From contig NC_092795.1 in assembly GCF_918797505.1 (NCBI RefSeq), positions 34,025,131 to 34,089,130 of the forward strand: a stretch of DNA of 64,000 nt, read 5' to 3'. Below are positions 22,101-34,134 of this stretch, in pieces (the stretch's first letter is position 1; each line of letters begins with the position of its first letter). The notes beneath the pieces were generated by a model, which had not been told where the DNA came from, ran no database searches, and was given only the letters and a program-made list of their open reading frames with translations. Both the position numbers and the translations under genes were made by a program. This stretch comes from Bemisia tabaci. Its lineage: Eukaryota > Arthropoda > Insecta > Hemiptera > Aleyrodidae.

Positions 22101-23806
22101 CTGAAAACTTGCCATGAAGACTCAAACCTAGTATTCTTAGCGAATAAGATGTGAAAGTTGACAATTTTTATCTTTAATTTGAATCATTAACCAAACTTAT
22201 GCTAAGAACTAAAAAGAATTAACTTAATTAAAACCTAATGAAACTATTTGTTCATTTTTACTAAGAGACTAGTTAATCCTCTCGTGTTACTTTTTTCACT
22301 GTCTAGTTTTTACTTATCATTTTTGTATACTGTGCAGCATGTAAACCTCATTTTTCTCCCTGTGTTTTGCTTTACTGGAAGTGTACATTGACCGACCCTG
22401 TATTTTCCTTCGAAATGTTATTGAATTCAAATTATTTTAAAAACCTTGTATCATAGTTCTATTGATTTATTGTTAACTCTGAGTTGTTTATAAATTTAAT
22501 TATTTTGTTTTCTCTTTATAATTTTATTTGGATTTTTGTTGGAATTTCCTTGGCTTGTTTTTGCTTAAGATTTTGGTTGATCCTCTATTATGCACAGAGC
22601 TTTTGTACCCTCCCTGATCTTTCCTGTAGTTGTATTTTCAAAATTGAAAATTACTTTAATTCTCAACATTCATTGAAAATCCCTCAGAAAGAGAAAAAAT
22701 AAAAGAAAGAAAACACAGCCAAGCCCTAGGGTATTCCCAATACCAAGCATGCACAGTAACTATGTTTTAGTGTCACCTTAGGATTGTCTTTTTACTGTTG
22801 AGAGCTCTCAAGTTAACGGACTTTCTCAAGCAACACTTTGATTTCAGTTGTTGCCCTAAAATCATGTATTAGTAATTTCAAAATTGAATTCATTGCTACA
22901 TATTTTAAGGTTATCATTATTTTTCCTCGGTAATTTCTCTTACAATCAAAACTAGTAACCTAGGTGGGTGCAAAAGCTCTAATAATTTGTTGCATTTGGA
23001 TGAGAGTTCAAGCCTGGAACCCAAGGCATAGAAATCTCACAACAGCTCTCGAAGAGGCCTAAAGTTTTTGTTTGACTCATGAATCCTGATCTCTTAAAAT
23101 CTTAATTTAATCAGTTTTCTAATGATTCTTTGCAACCAGGAAGCCAAATCAATAATTAAATTTGCAATTAGATGAGGCCTGATTTCCAGCTTCCTTTTCA
23201 ATTTTAAAGTTTTATAAAAAAAAAAGAAAAAGGGTACAATTGAAGATCTAAGATTAATTCATGGATTTAATACAAGCAGTTGATATTAATGTCCATCCAG
23301 TGGAATAAGACGGTTTATTTGGACTGTATTATCCAGAGTTAACCTAACTTCATTGTACATTGCCTAATATTTTTTCATGTTACTCTATATGGAAAAACTA
23401 ACAATATTCTGCCTTGAAATTTTGTGAGAATTTCCTTTACAATCTAGCGAAAATTCATAGAGAGTTTCAAGGCACTATATCATTCAGTTTGGGATTAAAA
23501 AAACCTAACCTGAGAGGAAATTAGACAACGAGTTTCAGGTCGATTTTCATCAAATTCCTCCATGCCACCTGCCCTCAGATGATTAGTACTCAATCAAATC
23601 TCTCATTTCCAATTCCTAATTTCATATATTCACCGCCCCCTATATCACTATAACATGACTCTGCAATATTGCTGCAACATCTGGAGAAGGGGAGAAATTA
23701 AAGAAATTGTACAACAAGGCAGCGTTTCCAGACATAGTCAGTTGAATGCTTTAAATCCTTAGGAGGGTGAAGGTCTACAAATAATTATTAAACGTCTTAC
23801 TTTTCA
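19189..23806. other. CaMKII 3' UTR and downstream AT-rich DNA
   Basis: The UTR begins after the stop, but its end is not clear. AATAAA occurs at 22698-22703 among other AT-rich candidates, and none is decisive. No further exon or repeat family was recognised. Confidence 0.5.
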
Positions 23807-24098
23807 GCGGGGCGATTATTGAAATTTCTTGTTTGTCGGGACGACATAGATGACATAGGTTAAAAGGCGGAGCGTGATTGGTCGGCTATGTCTTATCGCT
23901 GCTTTATCGTGCCTTTGTCAGGTGGAATGATCGACAAGCTAACGGCACCTCTTAAGTTTCTGACAGTATGTCGATCATTCCACCTGACAAAGGCACGATA
24001 AAGCAGCGATAAGACATAGCCGACCAATCACGCTCCGCCTTTTAACCTATGTCATCTATGTCGTCCCGACAAACAAGAAATTTCAATAATCGCCCCGC
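23807..24098. repeat. foldback with 129-bp perfect arms
   Basis: The left arm 23807-23935 and right arm 23970-24098 read as exact reverse complements, separated by a 34-base loop. The arms begin GCGGGGCGATTATTGAAATT and end GGTGGAATGATCGAC. The element is GC-richer than its AT-rich surroundings and has no ORF. Target duplications are not obvious. A transcript would form a long hairpin. Confidence 0.95.
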
Positions 24099-25110
24099 AG
24101 GTGGAGCGCAAAAGTTGGGGGAATTTGCGATGAGAATGTTTGAGTATTAGATCTTTTGTGGCTCATGAAATGCTATATCTCCAAGAATTTGAACTCTCCA
24201 ATTTTTTGACTCAGTAATTTAAGGCTGAATTTGGCTTCATCCTTGGGTGCCTTGGAGCTGAATCTCTTGCATATATTAATTTTGTCAGACTAGACAAAGA
24301 AGGCAACTTCGTTTTAACACCTGCCTCTTGCCCTCTTTGTCAGACTCAAAATTAATTTTCTTTCTTGTCCCTAAAAACTGATATTTTAAGCAAACCGACC
24401 CAATTTTACATCTAGTCATGTTTCTATTATTGTGTAAAAATGAGATAATTTTAACCTGAAAGTATAGTTTCCATCAATTCTATGTTTGTATGTAACATAA
24501 TCGTCTTTCTCGCTCTCCTCAAGCTACAACACATCTGTTTCTGGATGTTTCTGGCAGGAACCTCAAATGTTGCAGGACTTCACCGAAAGGTGAACAGAAT
24601 CCTTATTTTTCAGTTTTGAGTTGAATAATTGTTCTGTCAAGTCCAACAACTGTGGCCTGCTTTTTTCTAATCGCACTTCTATTTTTAATCTTACGGAGTG
24701 ACTTTATTGAATTTTTACTATGATTAATTAGGTGTCACAAGTTTTCAAAATTTATTTTGGAAAATCATTGAATGAAATCTGATTCATGTCCCTTATATAG
24801 CGGGGCTGCGAGTACTGAAATTTACTTTTACAGCACAAATCTCAAGTTAAAAGCCATACAAACAAAACTTTTCGTATTTTCACCTCAAGAAAGTTGTCTT
24901 TGTTATCATTGACTGTTTTTTCAAAATTATATGATAGCTGATGTTGAAGAACATGCATCAGCACTGTTACATTTCAATGTCTTGACTATTCTCTGGTTAA
25001 GGAAAACTGAGTAGCATCTGATTTAGTGGTCGTATTGTTTGATTAATTGAAGTTGACTTTAATCTCTTTTGATAAACACAGTACAATGAATAAAATATAT
25101 TCAAGCTGTT
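24099..25110. other. AT-rich intergenic DNA
   Basis: Nothing coding or repetitive was recognised. Confidence 0.45.
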
Positions 25111-25296
25111 TGGTTAGATAGAATCATCAAATGATGTAACTCCTGAATTGTTCCATTCTTTTGAATTTTTTGACAGAAATCTGAAATGGAATTTGAGAGA
25201 ATCTGGTTAGATAGAATCATCAAATGATGTAACTCCTGAATTGTTCCATTCTTTTGAATTTTTTGACAGAAATCTGAAATGGAATTTGAGAGAATC
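25111..25296 (+). repeat. exact 93-bp tandem duplication
   Basis: Units 25111-25203 and 25204-25296 read as identical, each starting TGGTTAGATAGAATCATC and ending TTTGAGAGAATC. The unit is a multiple of three, so a minus-strand ORF stays open through both, but it has no recognisable product. Confidence 0.95.
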
Positions 25297-26436
25297 GCGC
25301 AGAACAATAGCAGTTACTCTCCTCATCAAATATCCAAACAGGAAGATACAATTTTTAAAATCATTAAAACCAATGTATGATCTTTGATCGAAGTTGTCAG
25401 GAGTTTTTTTTTCCTTTTAACAGACAGCTTATTCAAAGGAAGGCTACATTTGATTGTGCCTAGAACCTGCTCTCACATTTTGTTTCAATTATGTTTAATG
25501 AATGAGCTCCTGTTTTTTATTTTCACTTGGACGTCAAATAAAAGAAAAGTTATCTTTTTTTCTTTTTGCAATGTATAACATGGAAGCATGATAAGAGCGA
25601 AATTCAGTAAAAGGGAAATGAACTCTCTTCTGTCTGCATTTATTTTCAATTAAGCTATTCCTGATAAAGAATCCTCTTTTTCCAAGTCAAGCTCTCATCT
25701 TATATTGCACAATTTCTTCCAGTATAAAAGGATTTCAATGCAAAATTGAATCGTTCCAAAAAACATAACTCTCATATTTAATCATTATTCCTTTTATTCC
25801 TGTATGAATATGAATTTATGATTCGAAACTATTCCTCCCACAACTCTATTATTCTGTTAACAGAAGTTGAATGTTGTTCAAGTTTCTTTGTACTTAAATA
25901 GTTTCCCGTCTTAACTAATCTATCCTGTTCAGTTTTACAATGTATGTAACTAGAATAATATACTGTTGCACCAAAAGAAAAATTAATTACTCTGTACCAA
26001 AGTTATCTTTGATTGTTCTCGTGTTCTCGTTTGCACCTTTTAAAGTACTACACTCGAAGGATTTTTGCCTCGGGTAATTATGTATTCAAATGCAGTTCAA
26101 TTTCATCTGCCTTTTTCAATGAAAGTTTAAATCATCTGAGTTTTGAATCCTCTTTCGTTTTCAACCACCCAGCAATTCATTCGCTCTCATTATTGAGATT
26201 AATAGCCTTTCATCAATTGTACGGAAAAATAATTTGATCTAATGCTTCTTGTTCTGCAATTGAAGGCTGAAAGGAACATCCGCTCAAATAGCGGCAGATA
26301 ACTCATGATCTGAAATTTGTTAACTTGAGTAAATTATAGCTGAACGGTGGTTTTTCTTTTTTTATTTGTAAGTCTTATTTCTTCTCAAGTGTATTCGAAC
26401 AAGCCAATCATTTGTTAATTTATTATACTTTTTAAG
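25297..26436. other. AT-rich intergenic DNA
   Basis: No supported exon or repeat family. Confidence 0.4.
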
Positions 26437-26520
26437 GAGACATATGCAATGGAAGCTCTTTATGTTACGGAATCACAGAGAAAATATCTTATTGCTTGTC
26501 TAAATAATAAACCTCAGCCC
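26437..26520 (+). CDS. isolated 84-nt internal exon candidate, gene unknown
   Basis: The acceptor TTATACTTTTTAAG and a strong CCC/GTAAGT donor bound 28 open codons in phase 0: ETYAMEALYVTESQRKYLIA then CLNNKPQP. Codon content looks protein-like against its AT-rich surroundings. It is phase 0 on both sides, so it does not match the phase-1 CaMKII cassettes and would belong to another transcript. No partner exons were found within several kb and no family was recognised. It may be a relic or a chance match. Confidence 0.3.
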
Positions 26521-29122
26521 GTAAGTAAACCTCAAAGGATCTTTAGAATTCCTCCCTCAGAAATTTTCTTCCACTGAAGCCATTAATTCTTTGTAGAGAG
26601 AATGGAAGATTTCGGTCATTTATATCAAATTTCATCATAATTCAGTAAGATCTCATTATAATGACACCAGTTTTGTTCCATTTTGTCAAGAATTGGTGGT
26701 ATGAATTTAATAAATTGGGACAGAGGCTTGGTAGATTCGACCAATTTTTTTTTCTTTTTTACATTTTCAATAGATTACTAGCGATGGAAAAATCGATAAA
26801 CACCATATGTTTTAAATTTTGTAAACTTAATATTCCGCTTAAAGATGACTGTTTTGTCAGATAGGGAAAGTTCCTAGTGATACTTGGGGAGTATTTCTTT
26901 CTTCTTTTAAAGGTAAAGCTGATCTGCAAAGTAAGCACCTTTCTGTCTCGTTTAACTCTATGTATTTCCAATCCTTCATTGAAAAAGGCTATCTTTATAA
27001 TGTGTACGCCTTGTAGCCCAAGTTTGAGGCCTAAAGATTTTGCACTAAGTGTTATTGAGTGACAAAGCGCGTATTTAAACAATCGTTAGAATGTAAAAGC
27101 CTTTTTCTCTTGTTTTATATGATCCCAAGTGGAGGAACACCATTCATCGTGAAACACTTTTACGGTGACTAAAGTACTAATCTCTGTAATCATTATATGT
27201 GCGAGGCAATTTAACTTGCTTGTGTTAGAAATGATTCTTCGCTTTAGAAAAAAAGTCATTAGTTTTTGAAGTGAAAGTAATGTGACACCCAAGCGCTGTT
27301 TATTTTTTTACGACAAACAAAAACACCTGTGAAAAAAACAAATCGTGGTTTCGTCTTTTAAATGTTTTAAAAGTTTTATTTTAGCTAACTAAAGTTTTTG
27401 ATTCACACGTGCCCTTCGAGTAGTTTTGAGGATTAGATTCATAGATACACTGTGAAAGTTAAATTTCTCATTTTCTAGGTGTACGTTTGTTCTACTGTTG
27501 TACTGAAGTTTGTACTCTCTCCACCCCAGGACCGGACTACTTTTATACTAAACTTAGCATGCAAACAAGAAAATACCAAGCGTGTTTCTCTTTTCCCAAG
27601 TTGTAATATTATCCAACTCTTTATCTTTTCTAATATTTACAATCACTCTGATTCACACTGATCATATCAATCACTCCAAATGGAAAGGCTCATTTCATCA
27701 ATTTGCGAAATCAAAAAAATGAAAAAGATAGTATATCCTCTGATAAGGAAGAACAGTGCATTATGAAAACTCATCAATACAATACATATTGTGATGTTAA
27801 GTTTTCCTCCTTTAGTAGTTTTTCTCCTTTTTTTTGTTCTTAACAAATTATCTAGAATCTCAAGGGGTCAAAATCAGTTACTACCTCGAAAAATCCTTAA
27901 AAGTTTGGGTTTCTAAAATGAAAGGAGTCATCTTTGAAGAGATTCATCATAATTTCCTGGAGCCCATAAAAAAGCCCTCTGAGGCTACTTTCAAATCTGT
28001 AACAGAAACTTCCCAAATCCTCTGTGCTTCAGATAGTAAAATTTGGATCATATAAAGCACAAATCCAATGATTAGGCCATGAAATTTAATCCCAAAACCC
28101 TTCTCCATCCCTCCAATCATGTTCTTTTCCCGCTCTTTTCTTTTTAAACTGAGTCTGATCTCTCGATTTTGGACCCTTCTAAAAAGGGCCTTCACAAGCC
28201 TTCTCGTCCTTTCAGTCCTTTCTTTCTTGCTTGCTAGTGAGTAAAAATTAATCTCGGTCCCCTTCTCAGAAAAATCGAAATGAGTGTTCAAACAATGATA
28301 ATTCAACACTTAACATAAAGATAAAAAAGTCTGTCTCTAAGTGTAGAACTTTGTATTTTTTAACGCAAACGTAGTCTCTTTTGGTCTCCAAGTATTATTT
28401 GATTTCCTCTATGATTTTAATATTTTCTGTGAATAAGATTTTGTATAATTTATTTAAGTATTTAATATGAATTTATAAATGAAGAAATGTCTTACGTTAT
28501 CTTAATTATGTATGAATAAGATTTAATCTTTTTGAAAAAATTAAAAGAAAAATACCCACAATTTACTCTTGATTTCTAGTTATTTCAATTTCCCCGTACT
28601 CTATAGAAGGAACAAAAGTCAAGAAGACCTTGCTCTAAAAATTTTGAAAGATCCAGTAGCAATGACATTTAAAAACTTGTAACAATCAATGCGGAAAAAC
28701 CTTTAATCGCTAAATTTTTTTTTTTTTTTGAACATGCCATCGAAAAAAACGGCGTGTTTTGTGGTAGGAAACAACATTTCAATTTCCAGATGGATCCAAG
28801 GAGGGGGATATTGGCGTTTCCCAACCCTCTTTGAACAAAAATTCAAGAAACATTGTCAGCTTTGTATTTTGCATAAATTGCAGTTAATTTTGCGTTTAGT
28901 GTGAGTGTCAAACATTTTTAGAATCTGGGGGGGGGGAGGGGTTACTTTTAAAACACCTTCTATGAACTAAACTCAAGATTGATACCTTACTTACTTAAGT
29001 AACTCGTCAGATTTTGAAGAGTCAACCGTCAAGGTATCAAAGAGTCATGCGTTGACAAGTATTTCTTAATGGGAAACGTCTAAATGTCCCAACTCTACTC
29101 CAGTTTGAAAAGACTTCATTGG
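26521..29122. other. AT-rich intergenic DNA
   Basis: ORFs such as the 120-codon minus-strand one at 27947-28309 have no recognisable domains. A poly-G run lies at about 28926. No gene is supported. Confidence 0.4.
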
Positions 29123-29440
29123 CAGGGCCGGATTTACCTACTTGCCGCCCATTGGCCGCACGTATTTTGCCGCTCCCTTCTCATTCGTTTTGAAACATCA
29201 ATAAAAACCATCAAGTGATCGTGCCGGAGGGGGGGGGGGAGCATAAGACACGTTTACTCGTGTTGGGCACATTTTTTTTGAAAGCCGTGTCAACACTAGC
29301 AAAATTTCACGAAACTTTGCGCGAAAGTTAAGTTCCATAAACTTATCTCTATGTGAACAAGGCCTTCCATTTATAAGAAATGAACGAAACAATTATGAAA
29401 GAACAAACATAAATGTGATTTAATCATTTTAACTCCCGCC

Positions 29441-29905
29441 GCCGCGAAGCGCTGACCGCACTGTGTTTGGCACAATGCATGAACTATTCCAACAATCTTA
29501 GAGGCCCTATGCGTTTCACGTCGACCGCTGCTGACCGCACTGTGTTTGACGCAATGCGTGAAGTATTCATGCAGTCTTGTAGGCGCTATGCGTTTCCCGC
29601 CGACGGCTGTTGACCGCACTGTATTTGACGTAATGCAGAGAGTATTCATGCAGTCTTGTAGGCGTTATGCGTTTCCCGCCGACGGCTGTTGACCGCACTG
29701 TATTTGACGCAATGCGTGAAGTATTCATGCAGTCTTGTAGGCGCTATGCGTTTCCCGCCGACGGCTGTTGACCGCACTGTATTTGACGCAATGCGTGAAG
29801 TATTCATGCAGTCTTGTAGGCGCTATGCGTTTCCCGCCGACGGCTGTTGACCGCACTGTATTTGACGCAATGCGTGAAGTATTCATGGAGTCTTGTAGGC
29901 GCTAA
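29441..29905 (+). repeat. 79-bp satellite array, about six units
   Basis: The motif TRTTTGACG recurs at 29543, 29622, 29701, 29780 and 29859, exactly 79 bp apart, with an older unit 80 bp upstream. Each unit has CAATGCGTGAAGTATTCATG, CAGTCTTGTAGGCGCTATGC and GACGGCTGTTGACCGCACT. Units 3 to 6 are nearly identical, which implies recent amplification. Confidence 0.95.
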
Positions 29906-29989
29906 TATGTGTTACATGCTGACCGCCGCTCCAGACCAAATTCCGTGCTTGGTTTCTCTCTTAACTCGACTAATTAAAGGTTCTGTCTC

Positions 29990-30570
29990 TTGTAACAAGG
30001 TGGAGAAATGGTGCTAGGTCCACAACATTTCGCGGGGAAAACAAAGCCAAGAAGTTGCAAGAATTATAATTAGAGTCAAAATTAAATTTTTTGAATTCTA
30101 ATGAGCACCAGTACGAAACTGAGGGGGGAGAGTGTTCAGCTCAGGCAGTTTGCATTGGAATATTAAGTTGGAGTCATGCCGAGAGATCTATACCGGTTTG
30201 GGCATTTTTAGACCTCATCAGCAGATCAGCACTGCAACGTAATATTCCTATGCAAACTGCCTGAGCTGAAAACTCTCCCCGAGTCACGCCGAGAGATCTA
30301 TACCGGTTTGGGCCTTTTTAGACCTCATCAGCAGATCAGCGCTCCAACTTAATATTCCAATGGAAACTGTCTGAGCTGAACAAACCCCCCCCCCCCCCCC
30401 CCTCAGTTTCGTACTGGTGCACATTAGAGTACAACAAATTTAATTTTGACTCTAATTATAATTCTTGGAACTTCTTGGCTTTGTTTTCCCCGCGAAATGG
30501 TGTGAACCCAGCACCATTTCTCCACCTTCTTACATACAGTTCGGGCCACCTCTTAGTGTTTTTTTTCGTT
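29990..30570. mobile_element. long-arm inverted-repeat element nested in the hAT-like element
   Basis: Arms of about 140 bp are inverted copies: GGAGAAATGGTGCTAGGTCC and TTCGCGGGGAAAACAAAGCC on the left, GGCTTTGTTTTCCCCGCGAA on the right. The sister hAT-like copy at 40572-41508 lacks this insert and shows the continuous site. TCTTGTA-like sequence flanks both sides of the insert. A third, smaller palindrome (30138-30376) lies in its centre. Confidence 0.75.
30138..30385. repeat. inner palindrome with a 110-bp direct duplication
   Basis: AGCTCAGGCAGTTTGCATTG on the left inverts to the right arm near 30360-30376. Within it GAGTCAYGCCGAGAGATCTA recurs at 30171 and 30281, 110 bp apart. Poly-C follows at 30385-30402. 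Confidence 0.75.
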
Positions 30571-30753
30571 CTATTTCTTGTATCACCGAGAGACGGCAAA
30601 ATTAGAAATTACCACACTCTCAGGAGATGAGAGATTTTGTCCCCTTTTCTCTTTTTCTGAATCAGATTTTTTTATATACCTGTATTATAAAAAATTGCAA
30701 AATTTGCCGCCATGGGCCGCGGTCCATGTGGCTACTTTCTAAATCCGGCCCTG

Positions 30754-31629
30754 CTCATTGGGTGTTATCCGTGGCAAAATATTCGGTATGAGTGATGGAC
30801 CATAAACACGTGCTTATCGCCGAAAACACGATTTTTCAGGAGAGTGAAACAAGTTGCCTAACTTGCTTCAAGTTGACAATGCAAGCGTAAATCTTGGTGA
30901 AAATGTGAAGAATGGGATACTTACTTTTTGAGTCCCTTAACGTATTTAGCAAAATAATGTTGGCAATTACGAAATACGGTAGAAACACGGAGACCCAAGT
31001 AGCACAGTGCAACGAAGATATTGAAATTGTAATTTTTTTTTACCATTTAATTGCAATATTTTCACATTATTTAGTCGATTTATGCCGATTTTTAACAATC
31101 AACAAAATGAGCCTCTTGCGTCAGAACGTTAGGCAATATGCAATGCAATGAAAAATAGCAACTTATCTCAATTGTGTTGCAATAAGTTTCAATATATGGG
31201 GCCCCTTCAAATAGGAGCTAGGCAACATACACTGCATGCAGTGGAATCGCTATATTTGAACTATGTAATTTAATTGCTACTAATGCAATCTGGGCTCCGA
31301 CTCTGGCTCTGGGTACTTGTTTTGGCATAGCCGATCGGAACTACTCCCCCCCCCCCCCCCCCCGATTTTAAACTATAATTACAGTCAAACGGCGCATAAA
31401 ACAAAATAATTTAAACATTCGTGTTTTTGAAGTTACAAAGTATGATGCACCTTCACTTTAGCAATATTTGAGCTTCGTCCGCCCTGGCACTCTCGGGGCT
31501 AGAATGTGGCTTGAATGTGGAAGTCATCGGCCCGATGCCTGAATTTTGTGCGTGACGCGCAAAACTCAGCAACGATTCTCAGCGACCATCGGATAATGTC
31601 GGATTTTTCTGAACTACTCCAATAGATTT
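30754..31629. other. intergenic DNA, probably old repeats
   Basis: It includes a CCCAAGTAGCACAGTGCAAC motif near 30993, perhaps a related MITE end, and an 18-base poly-C at 31346-31363. No gene is supported. Confidence 0.4.
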
Positions 31630-32344
31630 GATACACACAGGCCCGCCACGTCCCATCTCGGGCCCTGGTACCAGTTTTAAGGTCCGGGCCCCAAGCACGG
31701 AGGGGAGGGGGTCCGAGGGGCATCCCCCGAGAAATTTTAGAATTTATACGACTAATCGGACGCATTGTGAAGCTTCCATATAGAATTTTTCCATCAATTT
31801 CTGCGGAATAATTATGTTTTTTTTCTACTTTCAGCACAAAATACTTGCGAATTGTTGCATTCAAAACATCTGGAAAATTTTTATTTTTTTTTTGAGAGGG
31901 GGGGGGGGATACTATTTTCAGTTCTATGAGGGCCAGCCCCCCTGGACTTCCCTTTCGTTTGTCTATGGCAAGGGAGTTGAGCCATGAGCCATTGAAGTCG
32001 AGGATGCCCAGACTGGAGACTCTTAGCATCTGACGACGGAAGAAAATGAAACGCAGTTACTAAAAATATCCCCCTGTACTGAAAATCTTGTAAATGGATA
32101 GAACTTTTCCAAGAATTATACTTCTTTGAAAATTTAAGAAAAATTCTACAGTGCCCCAGCGTGTTTCTGAAAATCTATTAACCTTTTGTGAAATTTTTAG
32201 GGTAAATTTTTCACTTTTTCTTACGAAACAAGGGATGATGCATGTGAATTCATAGTGGTTTTTCACGGGTAAAACGAGCGCCCTCCGGGGCCCGGGCCCC
32301 GGTACCAGGGACCCAGTATCCCCGCCTTGTGGCGGGCCTGCCCT

Positions 32345-33265
32345 CATGCACGCTGGGTTTGTCGATTTCCTTTGACATTTTTGCAGTGGTGAATGCAAAG
32401 CTGAAGTGCGCTACAGCTAGAATTGTACATAGCAAATGGGTGGTTTTTCTACGAGGATTATAAATAAAAAAGTGGTTAGAAATGAAAACATAATACTATG
32501 AGCTATGCAAAACGATTATTCAGATATCGGAACTTGGCTGATTGGAAAACGCCTTCAAATGCGGCGTGATACCTCACGCGTTCCGGAGAGTTCAAATAGT
32601 TGTATCGTTGCGCCGTGAGAATGTGACGGAAGATTTAAATGGAAATAGCTTCCATGCACGCTGGGCGTGTCGCTTTCCTTTGACATTTTTGCAGTGGTGA
32701 ATGCATAGCTGAAGTGCGCTCCAGCTAGAATTGTATTTAGCAAATGGGTGATTTCTCTACGAGGATTAAAAATAAACAAGTGGTATGGAATGTAAGAAAA
32801 GAATATGAACTATGCAAAACGATAATAGGGGTATCGGAACTTGGCTGATTTGAAAACGCCTTCGAATGCGGCGTGATACCTCTTGCATTCCGGAGAGTTC
32901 AAATAGTTGTATCATTGCGCCGTAAGAATGTGACGGAAGATTTAAATGGAGATAGCCACCATGCACGCTGGGCTTGTCGATTTCCTCTGAAATTTTTGCA
33001 GTGGTGAATGCATAGCTGAAATGCGCTTCAGCTAGAATTGAATCTACAAATGGATGGTTTTTCTACGAGGATTAAAAATAAACAAGTGGCACGGAATAAA
33101 ACAAAAGAATTTGAACTATGCAAAACGATTATTCCGACTACGGAACTTGGCTGATTTTAAAACGCCTTCAAATGCGGCGTGATACCTCACGCATTCCGGA
33201 GAGTTAAAATAGTTGTATCATTGCGCCTTAGAAATGCGACGGAAGATTTAAATGGAAATAGCCTT
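32345..33265 (+). repeat. three tandem units of about 307 bp
   Basis: CATGCACGCTGGG recurs at 32345, 32653 and 32960, with a fourth partial CATGCAGGCT at 33266. Shared blocks include TTTTTGCAGTGGTGAATGCA, CTACGAGGATTA and AATGCGGCGTGATACCTC. Confidence 0.92.
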
Positions 33266-33447
33266 CATGCAGGCTCGCCACATCCCATCTCGAGCCCTGG
33301 CTTAGGGTTAAGGTCCGGGCTCCAAGCAAGGGGGGGGGGGGTGTTCTAGGGGCATCTCCCGAGAAATTTTAGAATTTATACGACTAATTGGACGCATTTT
33401 GAAGCTTCCACAAAGAATTTTTCCATCAATTTCTGCGGAATAATTAT

Positions 33448-33448
<1 letters not shown>

Positions 33449-33494
<46 letters not shown>
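33449..33494 (+). repeat. 46-base poly-T
   Basis: An uninterrupted T run in the second terminal segment. The equivalent site in the first copy (about 31819) has only a handful of T, so the run expanded or was misassembled. Confidence 0.9.
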
Positions 33495-33498
<4 letters not shown>

Positions 33499-34134
33499 CT
33501 TTCAGCACAAATTACTTGCGAATTGTTGCATTCAAAACATCTGGAAAATTTTTATTTTTTTTGGTGGGGGGGGGGGCATATGATGCTAATTTCAGTTCTA
33601 TGAGGGCCAGGCCCCCCTGGACTCGCCCTTCGTTTGTCTATGACAAGAGAGTTGAGCCATGAGCCATTGAAGTCGAGGATGCCCAAACTGGAGACTCTTA
33701 GCATCTGACGACGGAAGGAAATGAAACGCATTTACTAAAAATATCCCTCTGTACTGAAATTCTTGAAAATAGACAGAAATTTTCCAAGAAGTATACTTCT
33801 TTGAAAATTCAAGAAGAATTCTATAGTGCCCCAGCGTGTTTCTGAAAATCTATTCACCTTTTGCGAAATTTTTAGGGTAAATTTTTCACTTTTTCTTACG
33901 AAACAAGGGTTGCATGTGAATTCATAGTGGTTTTTCACGGGTAACACGGGCCCCCTCCGGGGCCCGGGCCCCGGTACCAGTGACCCAGTATCCCCCCCCC
34001 CCTTGTGGCGGGCCTGGATACACATTTGGATGATAATAACTCGAATTAGTGAAATTTCAGCTGCTGAGCGCTGACTGATGACTGCCACATTCAGCTGCCA
34101 AATTCAGCGTCTCATTGCGGCATGAGTCGGAATT

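Larger units (their letters stand above)
29123..30753. mobile_element. hAT-like element, CAGGGCCGGATT family, copy 1
   Basis: The ends are CAGGGCCGGATTTA and TAAATCCGGCCCTG, flanked by TTCATTGG and CTCATTGG (7 of 8 bases the same), as for hAT insertion. It carries a 79-bp satellite array (29441-29905) and a nested element (about 29990-30570). No transposase ORF is present. The second copy is 40572-41508. Confidence 0.85.
31638..34016. mobile_element. composite hAT-like element with 8-bp TSD
   Basis: The outer ends are CAGGCCCGCCAC and GTGGCGGGCCTG. GATACACA flanks both ends (31630-31637 and 34017-34024), an 8-bp target duplication. Inside are two copies of a 0.7 kb terminal segment, 31638-32340 and 33270-34016, each with its own inverted ends, enclosing three tandem units of about 307 bp. 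Minus-strand ORFs of 112-176 codons repeat between the two copies and are by-products of the element. Confidence 0.85.

Noticed and set aside
27947..28309. 120-codon minus-strand ORF in AT-rich DNA
   Set aside because: Lys/Arg-rich, no recognisable domain, no supporting context.
31499..32398. Minus-strand ORFs of 176 and 112 codons
   Set aside because: They lie in a composite transposon, recur in its second terminal segment and show no transposase motifs.
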